Position numbers and translations under genes: made by a program
In this document: piece after piece, positions 1 through 8,077 of the stretch
Numbering within the stretch: the first letter of the stretch is position 1
Layout of the letters: each line of letters begins with the position of its first letter
Source of the DNA: DATBGS01 sp036557885
GTDB taxonomy: Bacteria; Chloroflexota; Ktedonobacteria; Ktedonobacterales; DATBGS01
Length of the DNA stretch: 64,000 bases
Reading direction: 5' to 3'
NCBI GenBank assembly: GCA_036557885.1
Contig: DATBGS010000122.1
Span: forward strand, 1 to 64,000
The notes under the pieces: model-generated
What the model was told of the DNA's origin: nothing
The model's database searches: none
What the model saw: the letters and a program-made list of their open reading frames with translations, nothing else

Positions 1-3
1 ACC

Positions 4-23
4 CACCGGCCTCCGTGCCGGTG
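4..23. other. Short hairpin downstream of the kinase gene
   Basis: A 7-bp stem (CACCGGC/GCCGGTG) with a 6-nt loop lies just beyond the histidine kinase stop codon. No T-run follows on either strand, so it is at best a weak terminator or RNA 3' end. Confidence 0.25.
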
Positions 24-60
24 TGCGCTTCTGCGTACAGACTGGATTGGTGAGGCGCGC

Positions 61-2019
61 TTAGATGCCACCTTGTGGTGGACACTCGCCCGCTGTATCG
101 CTTGCTGCTTCCGCTGGAGAGGCGAGCGGGAGGGCGAACCAGAAGGTGGTTCCCTGGCCGGGGGTGCTCTGGACGCCAACCTGCCCTTGATGCTCCTCGA
201 CGATCATCTTGCTGAGGAAAAGGCCCAGCCCCAGCCCGATTGCCGAGCCGTTGAGCACCTCGACGCCTTTTACCCGGTGGAAGCGCTGCCAGATGTGTTC
301 CTGCTCCTCTGGCGAGATGCCTGGCCCCTGGTCGCGCACCCAGACGCGCGCCTGCTGCTCTTCCCGCTGCGCCATGACCTCAACCGGGTAATTTTCGGAA
401 GAGTATTTGAGCGCGTTCGTCAGATAATTCGTGATGACCTGGCTGATGCGCTCAGGATCAGACAGAACGGGCAACGAATGCTCGGCTGGCAGATGGAGGG
501 TGATGGTTCGCTCCGGTGACATCTGCTGCTGTTCCTCAACGGTGGAGGTCACAATGCTGAGCAGATTGACGCGCTCCAGATGCAGCGTCAGCCGCTCGGC
601 CTGGATGCGCGATGTATCCAGCAGGTCGCTGGCGAGCCGGTTCAGCCGTCTCAGCTTCTCCTCGGTCTGCGCCAGATTGGTTTGCAAGCTCTGGAGCATG
701 CGGGCTGTTTTGGGAGGCTGCGGCGTGTCGTCCTGGTCTGTCCACTGGCGCAAGCCGCGCTGCGCCATTTGTAACTGCAACGTGGTGGTTGTCAGGGGCG
801 TGCGCAGTTCGTGGCTGGCGATGTTGAGAAAGTTATCCATTTGCCGGGCCGTTTCGCGGATGGCCTGTTCGTTGGCGCGGGCCGTCTCCCGTTCGCGGCG
901 CGTGCGTAACAGCTCCAGAAAGACGACTCCCTGGCGCACAATCGTCAGAGCGAGTAACCCCAGGCTCGCGAGCAGAGGAAGCACCACTTTGGGGTTAATG
1001 GCCGACTCCAGCAGAATTTCTACCAGTGTGACCACGCTTGCCAGCAACGCGGCGAGGAAGGGCAGGAGAAACCGCAGGGCGTCCAGAATCTCTTGCGGCT
1101 GAATCTTCGGGGCCGCCTGCGCTGGCTGCTCTTGCGGGCGGAGGGTGGTCAAGTATTTGTGCAACCGGACAGCCACCAATCCCGCCAGGGGAAAGAGCAG
1201 GTAGCCAAGGCACCAGAAGATACCAGGCCCGCTGCCCGGCTGATAGTGTCCATGCAGGTTCAGCACGGCATACCAGGAATCACCAACAATCAACAAGAGC
1301 AGCCCCAGGGCTGCCAGCCCCAGAACAATGCGTGCTATCTGCGTGCATCTGGCGCGGAGCAGGAGCGTAGACAAGAGAAAGAGCACCCCCAGGTCGCCTA
1401 CCGCATAGGCCAGGTTGATCAGCTTGCCAGCCAGCGGCTGATCGCTTTCAAGGTAGATAGGGGTGAGCAGGAAATACCAACTCAGCAGGGTTACTGCACC
1501 CATCAAGAGCAGGAAATCTAACGAGAGCTTGAGTTGGGCCAGGCCAGCAGGGAGAGGCTCAGAGATGGTGGGGACAACAAGCAGGGACAGGAAGAAAAAC
1601 GGATATTGGAGCAGCCAGAAGAGATCGGACCACCAGGGAAAGGGAACAACGCCCCCAAAAAGCATCTGTGTGCCCACCAACCTCAAGGCCCATCCGATGG
1701 CATAGGCAAAAAGGGCCGCGCTACAAAGCCACCAGGCCAGCGCTGATGGGAGACGTTTCTGGCTGGCCCATCTGGCAACTAGCAGCACGCCTATAAATGC
1801 TATCCAGGCCGTGACCATGAGCAGCCACTGCGTGGCCGGTCCGCTCCAGGGTGGACGAAGGACGACCAGCGTGATCTGAAAGACAGAGATCAAGGCCACC
1901 GCGAGCAAGGCGCCAAGCACTAGTGGATCACGCCAGAGAGACTGAGCCAACCTCTTGTAGGAAGAGGAAGGAGGGAGGGTTTCCTGTGGCTTGGCGGGTA
2001 GTGGAGCGACATCCTGCAA
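61..2019 (-). CDS. Multi-TM sensor histidine kinase
   Basis: Membrane sensor kinase of 652 residues that would autophosphorylate on His and pass the phosphate to a response regulator, which is not in the window. About ten hydrophobic segments fill residues 30-370, with no recognisable extracellular domain. A short coiled linker follows, then HisKA with the H-box ASHELRTPL near residue 400. The HATPase has N-box NYLTNALKYS, G1 DQGPGIS and G2 GLGLGLFLSK. The first codon is TTG, about 5 nt after a GGGGGA stretch; no better start precedes the first membrane segment. The catalytic part looks intact. The ligand or signal cannot be told from the sequence. Confidence 0.9.
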   Translation of the reverse strand: MQDVAPLPAKPQETLPPSSSYKRLAQSLWRDPLVLGALLAVALISVFQITLVVLRPPWSGPATQWLLMVTAWIAFIGVLLVARWASQKRLPSALAWWLCSAALFAYAIGWALRLVGTQMLFGGVVPFPWWSDLFWLLQYPFFFLSLLVVPTISEPLPAGLAQLKLSLDFLLLMGAVTLLSWYFLLTPIYLESDQPLAGKLINLAYAVGDLGVLFLLSTLLLRARCTQIARIVLGLAALGLLLLIVGDSWYAVLNLHGHYQPGSGPGIFWCLGYLLFPLAGLVAVRLHKYLTTLRPQEQPAQAAPKIQPQEILDALRFLLPFLAALLASVVTLVEILLESAINPKVVLPLLASLGLLALTIVRQGVVFLELLRTRRERETARANEQAIRETARQMDNFLNIASHELRTPLTTTTLQLQMAQRGLRQWTDQDDTPQPPKTARMLQSLQTNLAQTEEKLRRLNRLASDLLDTSRIQAERLTLHLERVNLLSIVTSTVEEQQQMSPERTITLHLPAEHSLPVLSDPERISQVITNYLTNALKYSSENYPVEVMAQREEQQARVWVRDQGPGISPEEQEHIWQRFHRVKGVEVLNGSAIGLGLGLFLSKMIVEEHQGQVGVQSTPGQGTTFWFALPLASPAEAASDTAGECPPQGGI

Positions 2020-2269
2020 GGCGTCCCCCGATCTCTCCAGGCACGCGACCGATCTTTAGAAAACGCTTCCCCTGTGCTGGGATAAAAAAAGTGCCCAGAC
2101 ATGGTTCATCTCCGCATACATTGCAGAATCCAGACCCAACCACCAGGATGATGCGCGCGCGTGCTGGCAACACAGAGGGAACTGGAGGGCACTCCTCCTA
2201 TTTTTCGCGCGGCTGCCTTTCGGTGAAAAAAATCTGCCGGATATTCTTTCTTCTTTCTTCGTAAAAGGC
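2020..2269. other. Intergenic region between kinase gene and tRNA promoter
   Basis: About 250 bp lie between the divergent histidine kinase and the tRNA-Arg promoter. No convincing ORF is present. The kinase promoter should lie here, but I see no clear -35/-10 pair for it. Confidence 0.5.
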
Positions 2270-2298
2270 TTGACATTCGCCCATCTATGCGGTACACT
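2270..2298 (+). promoter_or_regulatory. Promoter of the tRNA-Arg gene
   Basis: A perfect -35 TTGACA (2270-2275), a 17-bp spacer and -10 TACACT (2293-2298) sit about 32 bp before the mature tRNA 5' end. This is the clearest sigma70-type promoter in the window. Confidence 0.75.
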
Positions 2299-2330
2299 TA
2301 GTGGTGTCCTCACACCGAGGGCAAACCCAT

Positions 2331-2404
2331 GTGCCCATAGCTCAGTGGATTAGAGCGTTGGCCTGCGGAGCCAAAGGTCGCTGGTTCGAGTCCAGTTGGG
2401 CACG
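2331..2404 (+). tRNA. tRNA-Arg (anticodon GCG)
   Basis: A full cloverleaf can be folded. The acceptor GTGCCCA pairs with TGGGCAC. The D stem is GCTC/GAGC, the anticodon stem TTGGC/GCCAA with loop CTGCGGA, and the T stem GCTGG/CCAGT with TTCGAGT in the loop. The anticodon GCG reads CGC arginine codons. The discriminator base is G and no CCA is encoded. A promoter lies upstream and a hairpin terminator follows directly. Many bacteria read CGC with an ACG (inosine) tRNA, so a GCG isoacceptor is somewhat unusual. Confidence 0.93.
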
Positions 2405-2409
2405 CTTGA

Positions 2410-2449
2410 GCCATACTAGATTTTTATTACATTTCTAGTATGGCTTTTT
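2410..2449. terminator. Bidirectional terminator between tRNA and recombinase
   Basis: An 11-bp perfect stem (2410-2420 with 2434-2444, GCCATACTAGA/TCTAGTATGGC) has an AT-rich 13-nt loop and is followed by TTTTT on the plus strand. It lies 6 nt after the tRNA and 15 nt before the end of the minus-strand recombinase, so it may serve both. Confidence 0.75.
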
Positions 2450-2463
2450 CAATTCTAGTTTTG

Positions 2464-4047
2464 TTATTGCCACGCCACCAGAACCAGGATGCCTTTTGCT
2501 TCTTTGCGCTCCACTGTCCCCTGCGCCAGCCGTAAGATAGGCAGCCACACCGGACGCGGCTTGATAGCTGCGATCATCTTACGCTCCAGGTCGTAACACA
2601 ACCCTCCGGCTTCTAGCAGCAGCGTGATCAACTCGCGTCGTTCTTCTGGCGTAGCAACCTCCCACAATGCCACTATTCCTGGCAAACGTTCGCCTGCCTC
2701 TAAAACAGCTTCCAAGCTCAGCCCTTCGGAGGTGGGAGGACTGAGCCGCCCCAATGCTGACTCTACGACGGCAATCTCTGCTTGCATCTCTTCATTATCA
2801 ATGTAGCCCTCGTGGTGTTGTGTCAGGATGCGAGCGCGTTTGAGCCGCAACCGTTCCCGTTCGCGGGCGATGTTAGTATCCTCGACCTCTGCCTGTTTCA
2901 TACCGGCGGCTGCGCCAGCAGCTACCTGCTGGCGCAGCTCTTCACGCCAGGAGTCCGGCAGCTTCAAGCCAGCAAGCAATTCGCCAAACTGTTGTTGGAT
3001 GAGGTCAGCGCGCACCACCCTACATCCGCCGACTGGACAAGGAAGCTTACGTAGTTTGGCAGCGTCCTTGTAATATCTGCTCTCTCCCTGCTCGCTTTTC
3101 GTAAGACCGTGCAGCGGCAGCCCACAGCAACTACTAACAACATAGCCAGCAAATTCATAAAACCGCCGAGCCTGTCCTGTTCGGAGCGGCGCGCTATAGT
3201 GTAATCGTGTGAGTTCCCTGATCTTTTGCCATTCCTCTACGCTGAAGGCGGCTGGGTGCAGGCCACGATGCCGCTGACCATGATAGAGCACCGTTCCCCG
3301 GTCATCACCAGGCGCAAAAGCCGCGTAGAACTCATTGCGTAAGATGAGATTGATGGTATCTTTGGTAAAGAGCCGCTCTCGGTTTCGCTTGCCTCCTGTC
3401 CGGTAGCCAGCCGCATTTACTGCTTCTGCAATCTGTTCCGCCCCCAAGCCTTGCATCCGTAACTCACCCATCAGGCGCAGCCCAGGGAAGGTGACTGGAT
3501 CATGTTCCGGCGGCAGTTTGGGGCCAGCCCAACGATAGCCAAAGGAAATGTCCCCGTTGTAGAGTCCCTGAGCGGCGCGTTCTGCTTTGCCCTTGCTGAT
3601 ATGTTTAGAGATCGTATCAGAGAAATAGGCAGCAAAGGCTGCCAGGATGGTCAGTTGCAGTTTCCCTTCTGGCGTGGAGTAGTCTATATGTTCAGTAAGC
3701 GAGACAAAGGCACAGCGCTTCTCGGCCAGGATGCGAAAGGTTTGCAACGTTACCAGCACGTTGCGCGACCAGCGATCTAAGCTGTGTACCATGATCATCT
3801 GGACACGCCCAGTGAGCACTTCTTCTAAAAGGTGCCCAAAAGCTGGACGGCTCGCTATTTGCTCTCCCTTGGCAGAATATTCGTCATCTTCGTAAAAAAT
3901 CGGTTCGGGCAGTCTGCGTCGCTGGCATTCGTTCCGTATGGCTCGCTTCTGCGCATCGCTGCTGAAATTCTCAATCTGCATGTGGGTGGAACGGCGCACA
4001 TACCCAGCAACTACCAGAACCATGCTATAAGACTGATTCATCTGCAT
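2464..4047 (-). CDS. Large serine recombinase
   Basis: Site-specific recombinase of 527 residues. The N-terminal resolvase/invertase catalytic domain (about 12-155) carries the nucleophile Ser20 in the context YVRRSTHMQ and an Arg-rich active-site segment HSLDRWSRN. A 'recombinase' DNA-binding domain follows (about 170-280). Then comes a zinc beta-ribbon with a CC pair near 310 and a CPVGGC motif near 345, and a coiled-coil C-terminus. The length matches phage and ICE integrases, not IS607 transposases. The chosen ATG has GAGGGA about 8 nt upstream. It sits beside a tRNA gene and is divergent from an excisionase-like gene. No element cargo is visible, so it may be a small autonomous or degraded element. 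Confidence 0.9.
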   Translation of the reverse strand: MQMNQSYSMVLVVAGYVRRSTHMQIENFSSDAQKRAIRNECQRRRLPEPIFYEDDEYSAKGEQIASRPAFGHLLEEVLTGRVQMIMVHSLDRWSRNVLVTLQTFRILAEKRCAFVSLTEHIDYSTPEGKLQLTILAAFAAYFSDTISKHISKGKAERAAQGLYNGDISFGYRWAGPKLPPEHDPVTFPGLRLMGELRMQGLGAEQIAEAVNAAGYRTGGKRNRERLFTKDTINLILRNEFYAAFAPGDDRGTVLYHGQRHRGLHPAAFSVEEWQKIRELTRLHYSAPLRTGQARRFYEFAGYVVSSCCGLPLHGLTKSEQGESRYYKDAAKLRKLPCPVGGCRVVRADLIQQQFGELLAGLKLPDSWREELRQQVAAGAAAGMKQAEVEDTNIARERERLRLKRARILTQHHEGYIDNEEMQAEIAVVESALGRLSPPTSEGLSLEAVLEAGERLPGIVALWEVATPEERRELITLLLEAGGLCYDLERKMIAAIKPRPVWLPILRLAQGTVERKEAKGILVLVAWQ

Positions 4048-4061
4048 CTGTTTTTCCCTCG

Positions 4062-4098
4062 CTTGACATCCCAGGACTCAATGGCAGAAAATGTCAAG
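4062..4098. promoter_or_regulatory. Inverted repeat upstream of the recombinase
   Basis: The arms CTTGACAT (4062-4069) and ATGTCAAG (4091-4098) are perfect 8-bp complements 21 bp apart, just upstream of the minus-strand recombinase start. The right arm supplies a TTGACA on the minus strand that could be the recombinase -35. No strong -10 follows. It could be an operator for the neighbouring HTH protein. Confidence 0.4.
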
Positions 4099-4140
4099 GA
4101 GAACCTGGTAACACGTGTTGATAGTGGCAGGTACCTTTTC

Positions 4141-4178
4141 GTCGGCTGGTGTGTCACACATACCAGCCGACTTTGTTT
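4141..4178 (+). terminator. Strong hairpin between recombinase and excisionase genes
   Basis: A 10-bp perfect stem (4141-4150 with 4162-4171, GTCGGCTGGT/ACCAGCCGAC) is followed by TTTGTTTT. It has terminator form on the plus strand but lies upstream of both divergent genes. It would block plus-strand transcripts antisense to the recombinase, or act as a recombination or operator site. Confidence 0.5.
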
Positions 4179-4280
4179 TCATGTCTCCTTTCTTCTACTT
4201 CTCATCAGGCATTTTGGTCAAATTATACACGCTTATTACTGAACAGTCAATATATAACAAATAAAACCATTTTAAAGGAA

Positions 4281-4310
4281 TTGACAAAGCTAAGAGTTGA
4301 CAATTACAAT
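4281..4310 (+). promoter_or_regulatory. Promoter of the excisionase-like gene
   Basis: TTGACA (4281-4286), an 18-bp spacer and TACAAT (4305-4310) precede the small HTH gene by about 50 bp. A second TTGACA lies inside the spacer (4297-4302). The area is much more AT-rich than the host genes, which fits an acquired module. Confidence 0.6.
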
Positions 4311-4361
4311 TTAGTGAGAAAGAATTCTTCAAATGCAAACAACATCGGGAGAAATCAAAGA

Positions 4362-4553
4362 ATGCCGGAACAGTGGTTGACAGTAGACAACATAGCGAAA
4401 GAGCTAGGCGTGCATCCTGAAACCGTTCGCACATGGATACGAAGAAGAGAACTCAAGGCTGTTGCTATCAGGCGCACCTATCGTATTCGCCAATCTGATT
4501 ACGATGATTTTATTAGGCGGCATGAAACCTTGGAAGATAACCCTTCCAATTAG
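4362..4553 (+). CDS. Excisionase-family helix-turn-helix protein
   Basis: A 63-residue DNA-binding protein that is essentially one MerR/excisionase-type winged HTH: LTVDNIAKELGVHPETVRTW, then a basic wing and a YRIRQSDYDDFIRR helix. It starts at the ATG after a GGGAG about 10 nt upstream; the longer upstream reading frame has no family similarity. Divergent from the large serine recombinase, it is a natural candidate for a recombination directionality factor or a repressor of the module. Its sequence is AT-rich compared with flanking genes. A plain HTH regulator unrelated to excision cannot be excluded. Confidence 0.75.
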   Translation: MPEQWLTVDNIAKELGVHPETVRTWIRRRELKAVAIRRTYRIRQSDYDDFIRRHETLEDNPSN

Positions 4554-4690
4554 ATAGCTGAAGCAAGCGAACTTAAATCCTCTCCTCCTGCGCCCCATCT
4601 CCCCAGGTAATTTCCCTTCTCTGCCTCTTCTACCAGACAATACGACAATTGCTCTCCCCTTTGGCTTCTTTCTAGCTCAATGGCTGTGGT

Positions 4691-4720
4691 TTGGCACATT
4701 CCTTGCTCTTAAAACGTAAT
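4691..4720 (+). promoter_or_regulatory. Candidate clpC promoter
   Basis: TTGGCA (4691-4696), an 18-bp spacer and CGTAAT (4715-4720) lie about 110 bp before the clpC start. I see no CIRCE or CtsR-type repeat in the leader. The 4554-4690 stretch before it holds no gene I can recognise. Confidence 0.4.
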
Positions 4721-4833
4721 GAGGGGGAAGGGAAACAGCTGTGATGCCTTCACTGGGGGAGCGAGGAAAGAACTGACGCGATCAGGTTGTTTGGATGCTT
4801 TAGGAATTGCTGCTAAGAAGAGGTGCACACCTG

Positions 4834-7311
4834 ATGAGCCGCTTTGATCACTACAACGCTGAAGCCCGGCACGCGCTGGCCCAGGCACGCGAGGATGCGC
4901 TCCGGCTGAATCATAAAACTATTTGCACTGAGCATTTGCTGCTTGGTTTGTTGGAGATCAACGATCCGTTAATAGAGGCAGTGATCACCAATCTGGGGGC
5001 GAACTCCGGGCGCATTCGCCAGGCGCTGGAGTTTGTGATTGGCAAAAGCAGCCGCACGCTGCTGAGCGAGCCAGTCTTAAGCCCGCAGGCGCGTTCGGTC
5101 TTAGAATTGGCAGAGCAGGAGGCGCAGGACGCGCGCGCCGCTGAGGTGGGGGCAGAGCATTTATTGCTGGGCCTGCTGCGCGAGAACACCGGCATTGCGG
5201 CTGGCGTTCTGGAGAGTTTTGCGATTCCGCTGGAGGCGGCGCGGGCGCAGGTGGCGCGGTTCCAGCAGCAGGGGCATCAGACAACGGCGTTTGCCGCCGA
5301 ACATTCGGCGCGCTACGCTATGACGCCCACATTGAATCAGGTCAGCCATGATCTGACGGCGGCGGCCCTGGCTGGTCAGCTTGACCCGGTGATTGGCCGC
5401 GAGGCGGAGATTGAACGCGCCATGCAAATTCTGGCACGGCGCAGCAAAAATAACCCGGTGTTGATTGGCGATGCTGGCGTGGGCAAGACCGCCATTGTGG
5501 AAGGGCTGGCCCAGCTCATTGTGGCCGGGCAGGTGCCCGATCTGCTGCGCAGCAAGCGCGTGGTGTCGCTGGATGTGGGCCTGCTGACGATTGGCACCAA
5601 GTATCGCGGCGATTTTGAGGAGCGCCTGAAAAAGGTCGTGAACGAGATTGTCACAGCGCAGAACTGCATCATCTTTATTGATGAACTGCACACGCTGGTG
5701 GGCGCGGGCGTGGCCGAAGGCTCGGTGGACGCAGCCAACCTGTTTAAGCCGCTGCTGGCGCGCGGGGAGTTCCAGTGCGTTGGCTCGACGACGCTCAACG
5801 ATTACCGCAAGACCATCGAAAAAGACCCGGCGCTGGAGCGGCGCTTCCAGCCCATTATGGTGAAGGAAACGACGCCAGAACAAACGCTGGATATTCTCAA
5901 GGGGCTGCGCCCGCGCTACGAGGCGTTTCACCACGTGCAGATTACCGAGCCAGCGCTGAAGGCGGCGGTAGACTTCGCTATTCGCTATGTGCAGGACCGC
6001 TTTTTGCCCGATAAAGCCATTGACCTGATTGATGAGGCGTCGGCGCGGTTGTGTGTGGGGCGCGCGCTGATGCCCTCGGAGGAGCGCACCCTGCGCGAAC
6101 AGTTGCAGCGCGTCAACGGCCAGAAAGACCTGGCAATTGCCCAGCGCGACTACGCGCATGCCGCTGATCTGCGCGACGATGAGCAGGTGCTGCGCGAACG
6201 CCTGGTGGCACTGGAGGGCGAGGGAGCAGAGCACCGTGTCGAAGTTCTTCCGGTGGTGGGCGAGCACGAAATTGCCGAGATTGTCTCGATGTGGACCGGC
6301 ATCCCCGCGCTCAAAGTGACTCAGGAGGAGTCGCAGCGGCTGATGCAGCTAGAAGACGAGCTGCATCGGCGGGTGGTGGGCCAGGATGAAGCGGTTTCGG
6401 CGGTGGCGCGGGCGGTGCGCCGCTCGCGGGCGGAACTGCGCGACAAACGGCGGCCTATTGGCTCGTTTGTCTTTGTTGGCCCCACCGGGGTGGGTAAGAC
6501 GGAATTGGCCCGCTCGCTGGCGGCGGCGCTCTTTGGCAACGAAGACGCCATGATTAAGCTGGATATGTCCGAGTTTATGGAGGGGCATCACGCGGCGCGG
6601 CTGGTAGGGGCGCCTCCAGGCTATGTGGGCTATGACCAGGCCGGGCAGCTTACCGAGGCGGTGCGGCGCAAGCCCTACAGCGTGCTGCTCTTTGATGAGA
6701 TTGAAAAAGCGCATCCCAAGGTCTTTGAACTGCTGCTGCAAATTCTGGAGGAGGGGCGCCTGAGCGATGCCAAGGGGCGCGTGGTGGATTTCAAGAACAC
6801 CATCGTGGTGCTGACCTCCAATGTGGGGGCGTCGCTCCTGCTCAAGCGCGGCGAGATGGGCTTTAGCCAGCGGCGCTCCGCAGAAGACAGCGAAAAAGCC
6901 GAGTACGAGCGCATGCGCGAGATCATCATGCCGGAGATCAGGCAGCTTTTCCGGCCTGAGTTCCTGAACCGCATTGATGATATTATCCTGTTCCACGCGC
7001 TGACGCGGGTGCAGGTGCGCGCGGTGCTGGATATTCTGCTGACCCAGACCCAGGCGCGGCTCTCCGAGCAGTATATTACGCTGGAGATTACCGAAGCGGC
7101 CAGGGACATCATGGCCGAGCGCGGCTACGACGCGGAGTTTGGCGCCCGCCCGCTGCGCCGCACGGTGCAGGAGATGCTGCAAGACCCGCTGGCGGAGATG
7201 CTGCTGCGCGGCGACCTGGCCTCTGGCGATAAGGCGCTGGTGGATGCAGGAACTGATGGCGCGCTGCGCGTGCAGGTGATGGCGATTGTGGGCAGCGAAT
7301 CGGGCGATTAA
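4834..7311 (+). CDS. clpC: ATP-dependent Clp protease ATPase subunit ClpC
   Basis: Hexameric AAA+ unfoldase of 825 residues. Two Clp_N repeats (about 3-70 and 80-145) begin FDHYNAEARHALAQARED. The first AAA domain has Walker A GDAGVGKT (212-219). A middle region has a UVR-like coiled segment (about 425-465). The second AAA domain has Walker A GPTGVGKT (549-556), and a ClpB-D2 C-terminal domain follows. MGF at 675-677 fits the ClpP-docking loop, and the short middle domain with UVR favours ClpC over the disaggregase ClpB. The ATG with GAGGTG about 10 nt upstream is preferred to an in-frame ATG 27 nt earlier. It appears monocistronic; clpP and ctsR/mcsAB partners are not here. Confidence 0.93.
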   Translation: MSRFDHYNAEARHALAQAREDALRLNHKTICTEHLLLGLLEINDPLIEAVITNLGANSGRIRQALEFVIGKSSRTLLSEPVLSPQARSVLELAEQEAQDARAAEVGAEHLLLGLLRENTGIAAGVLESFAIPLEAARAQVARFQQQGHQTTAFAAEHSARYAMTPTLNQVSHDLTAAALAGQLDPVIGREAEIERAMQILARRSKNNPVLIGDAGVGKTAIVEGLAQLIVAGQVPDLLRSKRVVSLDVGLLTIGTKYRGDFEERLKKVVNEIVTAQNCIIFIDELHTLVGAGVAEGSVDAANLFKPLLARGEFQCVGSTTLNDYRKTIEKDPALERRFQPIMVKETTPEQTLDILKGLRPRYEAFHHVQITEPALKAAVDFAIRYVQDRFLPDKAIDLIDEASARLCVGRALMPSEERTLREQLQRVNGQKDLAIAQRDYAHAADLRDDEQVLRERLVALEGEGAEHRVEVLPVVGEHEIAEIVSMWTGIPALKVTQEESQRLMQLEDELHRRVVGQDEAVSAVARAVRRSRAELRDKRRPIGSFVFVGPTGVGKTELARSLAAALFGNEDAMIKLDMSEFMEGHHAARLVGAPPGYVGYDQAGQLTEAVRRKPYSVLLFDEIEKAHPKVFELLLQILEEGRLSDAKGRVVDFKNTIVVLTSNVGASLLLKRGEMGFSQRRSAEDSEKAEYERMREIIMPEIRQLFRPEFLNRIDDIILFHALTRVQVRAVLDILLTQTQARLSEQYITLEITEAARDIMAERGYDAEFGARPLRRTVQEMLQDPLAEMLLRGDLASGDKALVDAGTDGALRVQVMAIVGSESGD

Positions 7312-7363
7312 TTTGCCCACTCATTCCCCAACTTGCCACTTGAAGGCGGCAAGCTAAGGGCAG

Positions 7364-7407
7364 GCGCGGCCCCTGGGGGTTGTTCTCCTTTTCCTCCAGG
7401 GCCGCGC
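7364..7407 (+). terminator. GC-rich hairpin after clpC
   Basis: GCGCGGCCCCTGGGGG pairs with CCTCCAGGGCCGCGC across a 13-nt loop, with one bulge. It lies about 50 bp after the clpC stop. No T-run follows, so termination is uncertain. Confidence 0.35.
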
Positions 7408-7517
7408 TGCTGTGTTTGTCTCCCTGTTGGTGCAGCGCTCTCCCGTGCTGTGGTATGCTTGAGGCGCCAACCTTCCAGGCATGGGAGGGTCAACACTACC
7501 TGCGAGAGGAAGCACTC

Positions 7518-8027
7518 ATGGAGGCGAAAGAATTTATCACCCGGCAAATCACCCTGGTGCGTTTTCTGAGCGATGCCGCCACCAACGAGACAACAGACGA
7601 GCAATTTAACTGGCAGCCCGCTGGCACAGCGAATACGATTCGGGCGTCGTTTATCCATATGGTACATGCCGAAGATTTCTTTATCCATCATGTCATCCAG
7701 GGCAAGCTGCGCCTGTGGGAAAGCGAGAACTGGGCCGGGAAGTTTGAGATTGCCACGCCGCCGGGCCGGGGGCGCGGCTGGGAGGAAGTGACCGCCAAAC
7801 CGCTGCCGGTGGCGCCCGCGCTGGAATATCAGAAGGCGGTGCGCGCCGATACCGACGCCTACCTGGAGACGCTGACCGCTGAGGAGCTTGACCGCGAGGT
7901 ACGCTTCTTTGGCGCCATGCAGCCGGTGGCCCAGGTGCTGGCAACGCTGATGGCCCATTCGATGGGCCACGCCGGGGATATTGCGGCCATTAAGGGTATG
8001 CAGGGCGTGAAGGGGCTGCCGTTCTGA
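7518..8027 (+). CDS. DinB-fold metal-dependent protein
   Basis: A 169-residue protein with the four-helix DinB/YfiT-like fold. Family members bind a divalent metal through three histidines and often act as thiol-dependent S-transferases. Candidate ligands are the His in FIHMVHAEDFF near residue 50 and the pair in LMAHSMGHAGDIAA near residue 145. This start has GAGAGGA 7 nt upstream; the longer upstream reading is not family-like. It is convergent with the next gene. The substrate is unknown, and bacillithiol- or mycothiol-linked detoxification is only a family-level guess. Confidence 0.75.
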   Translation: MEAKEFITRQITLVRFLSDAATNETTDEQFNWQPAGTANTIRASFIHMVHAEDFFIHHVIQGKLRLWESENWAGKFEIATPPGRGRGWEEVTAKPLPVAPALEYQKAVRADTDAYLETLTAEELDREVRFFGAMQPVAQVLATLMAHSMGHAGDIAAIKGMQGVKGLPF

Positions 8028-8077
8028 TGAGCAGGCCCAGGGCAGAGTGAGGCACGTCCCCGGTTCCCGGTGCTGGA

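Noticed and set aside
2464..4553. IS607-type insertion sequence
   Set aside because: The recombinase is a large serine type with the catalytic domain first and a zinc ribbon, unlike the small HTH-first IS607 TnpA, and there is no TnpB gene.
2385..4800. Duplicated tRNA 3' end as an attachment site on the far side of the recombinase module
   Set aside because: No repeat of the TTCGAGTCCAGTTGGGCAC stretch was seen up to clpC, so integration into the tRNA cannot be shown.
4554..4833. CIRCE or CtsR operator upstream of clpC
   Set aside because: No 9-bp inverted repeat with a 9-bp spacer and no tandem heptad matching CtsR was found.
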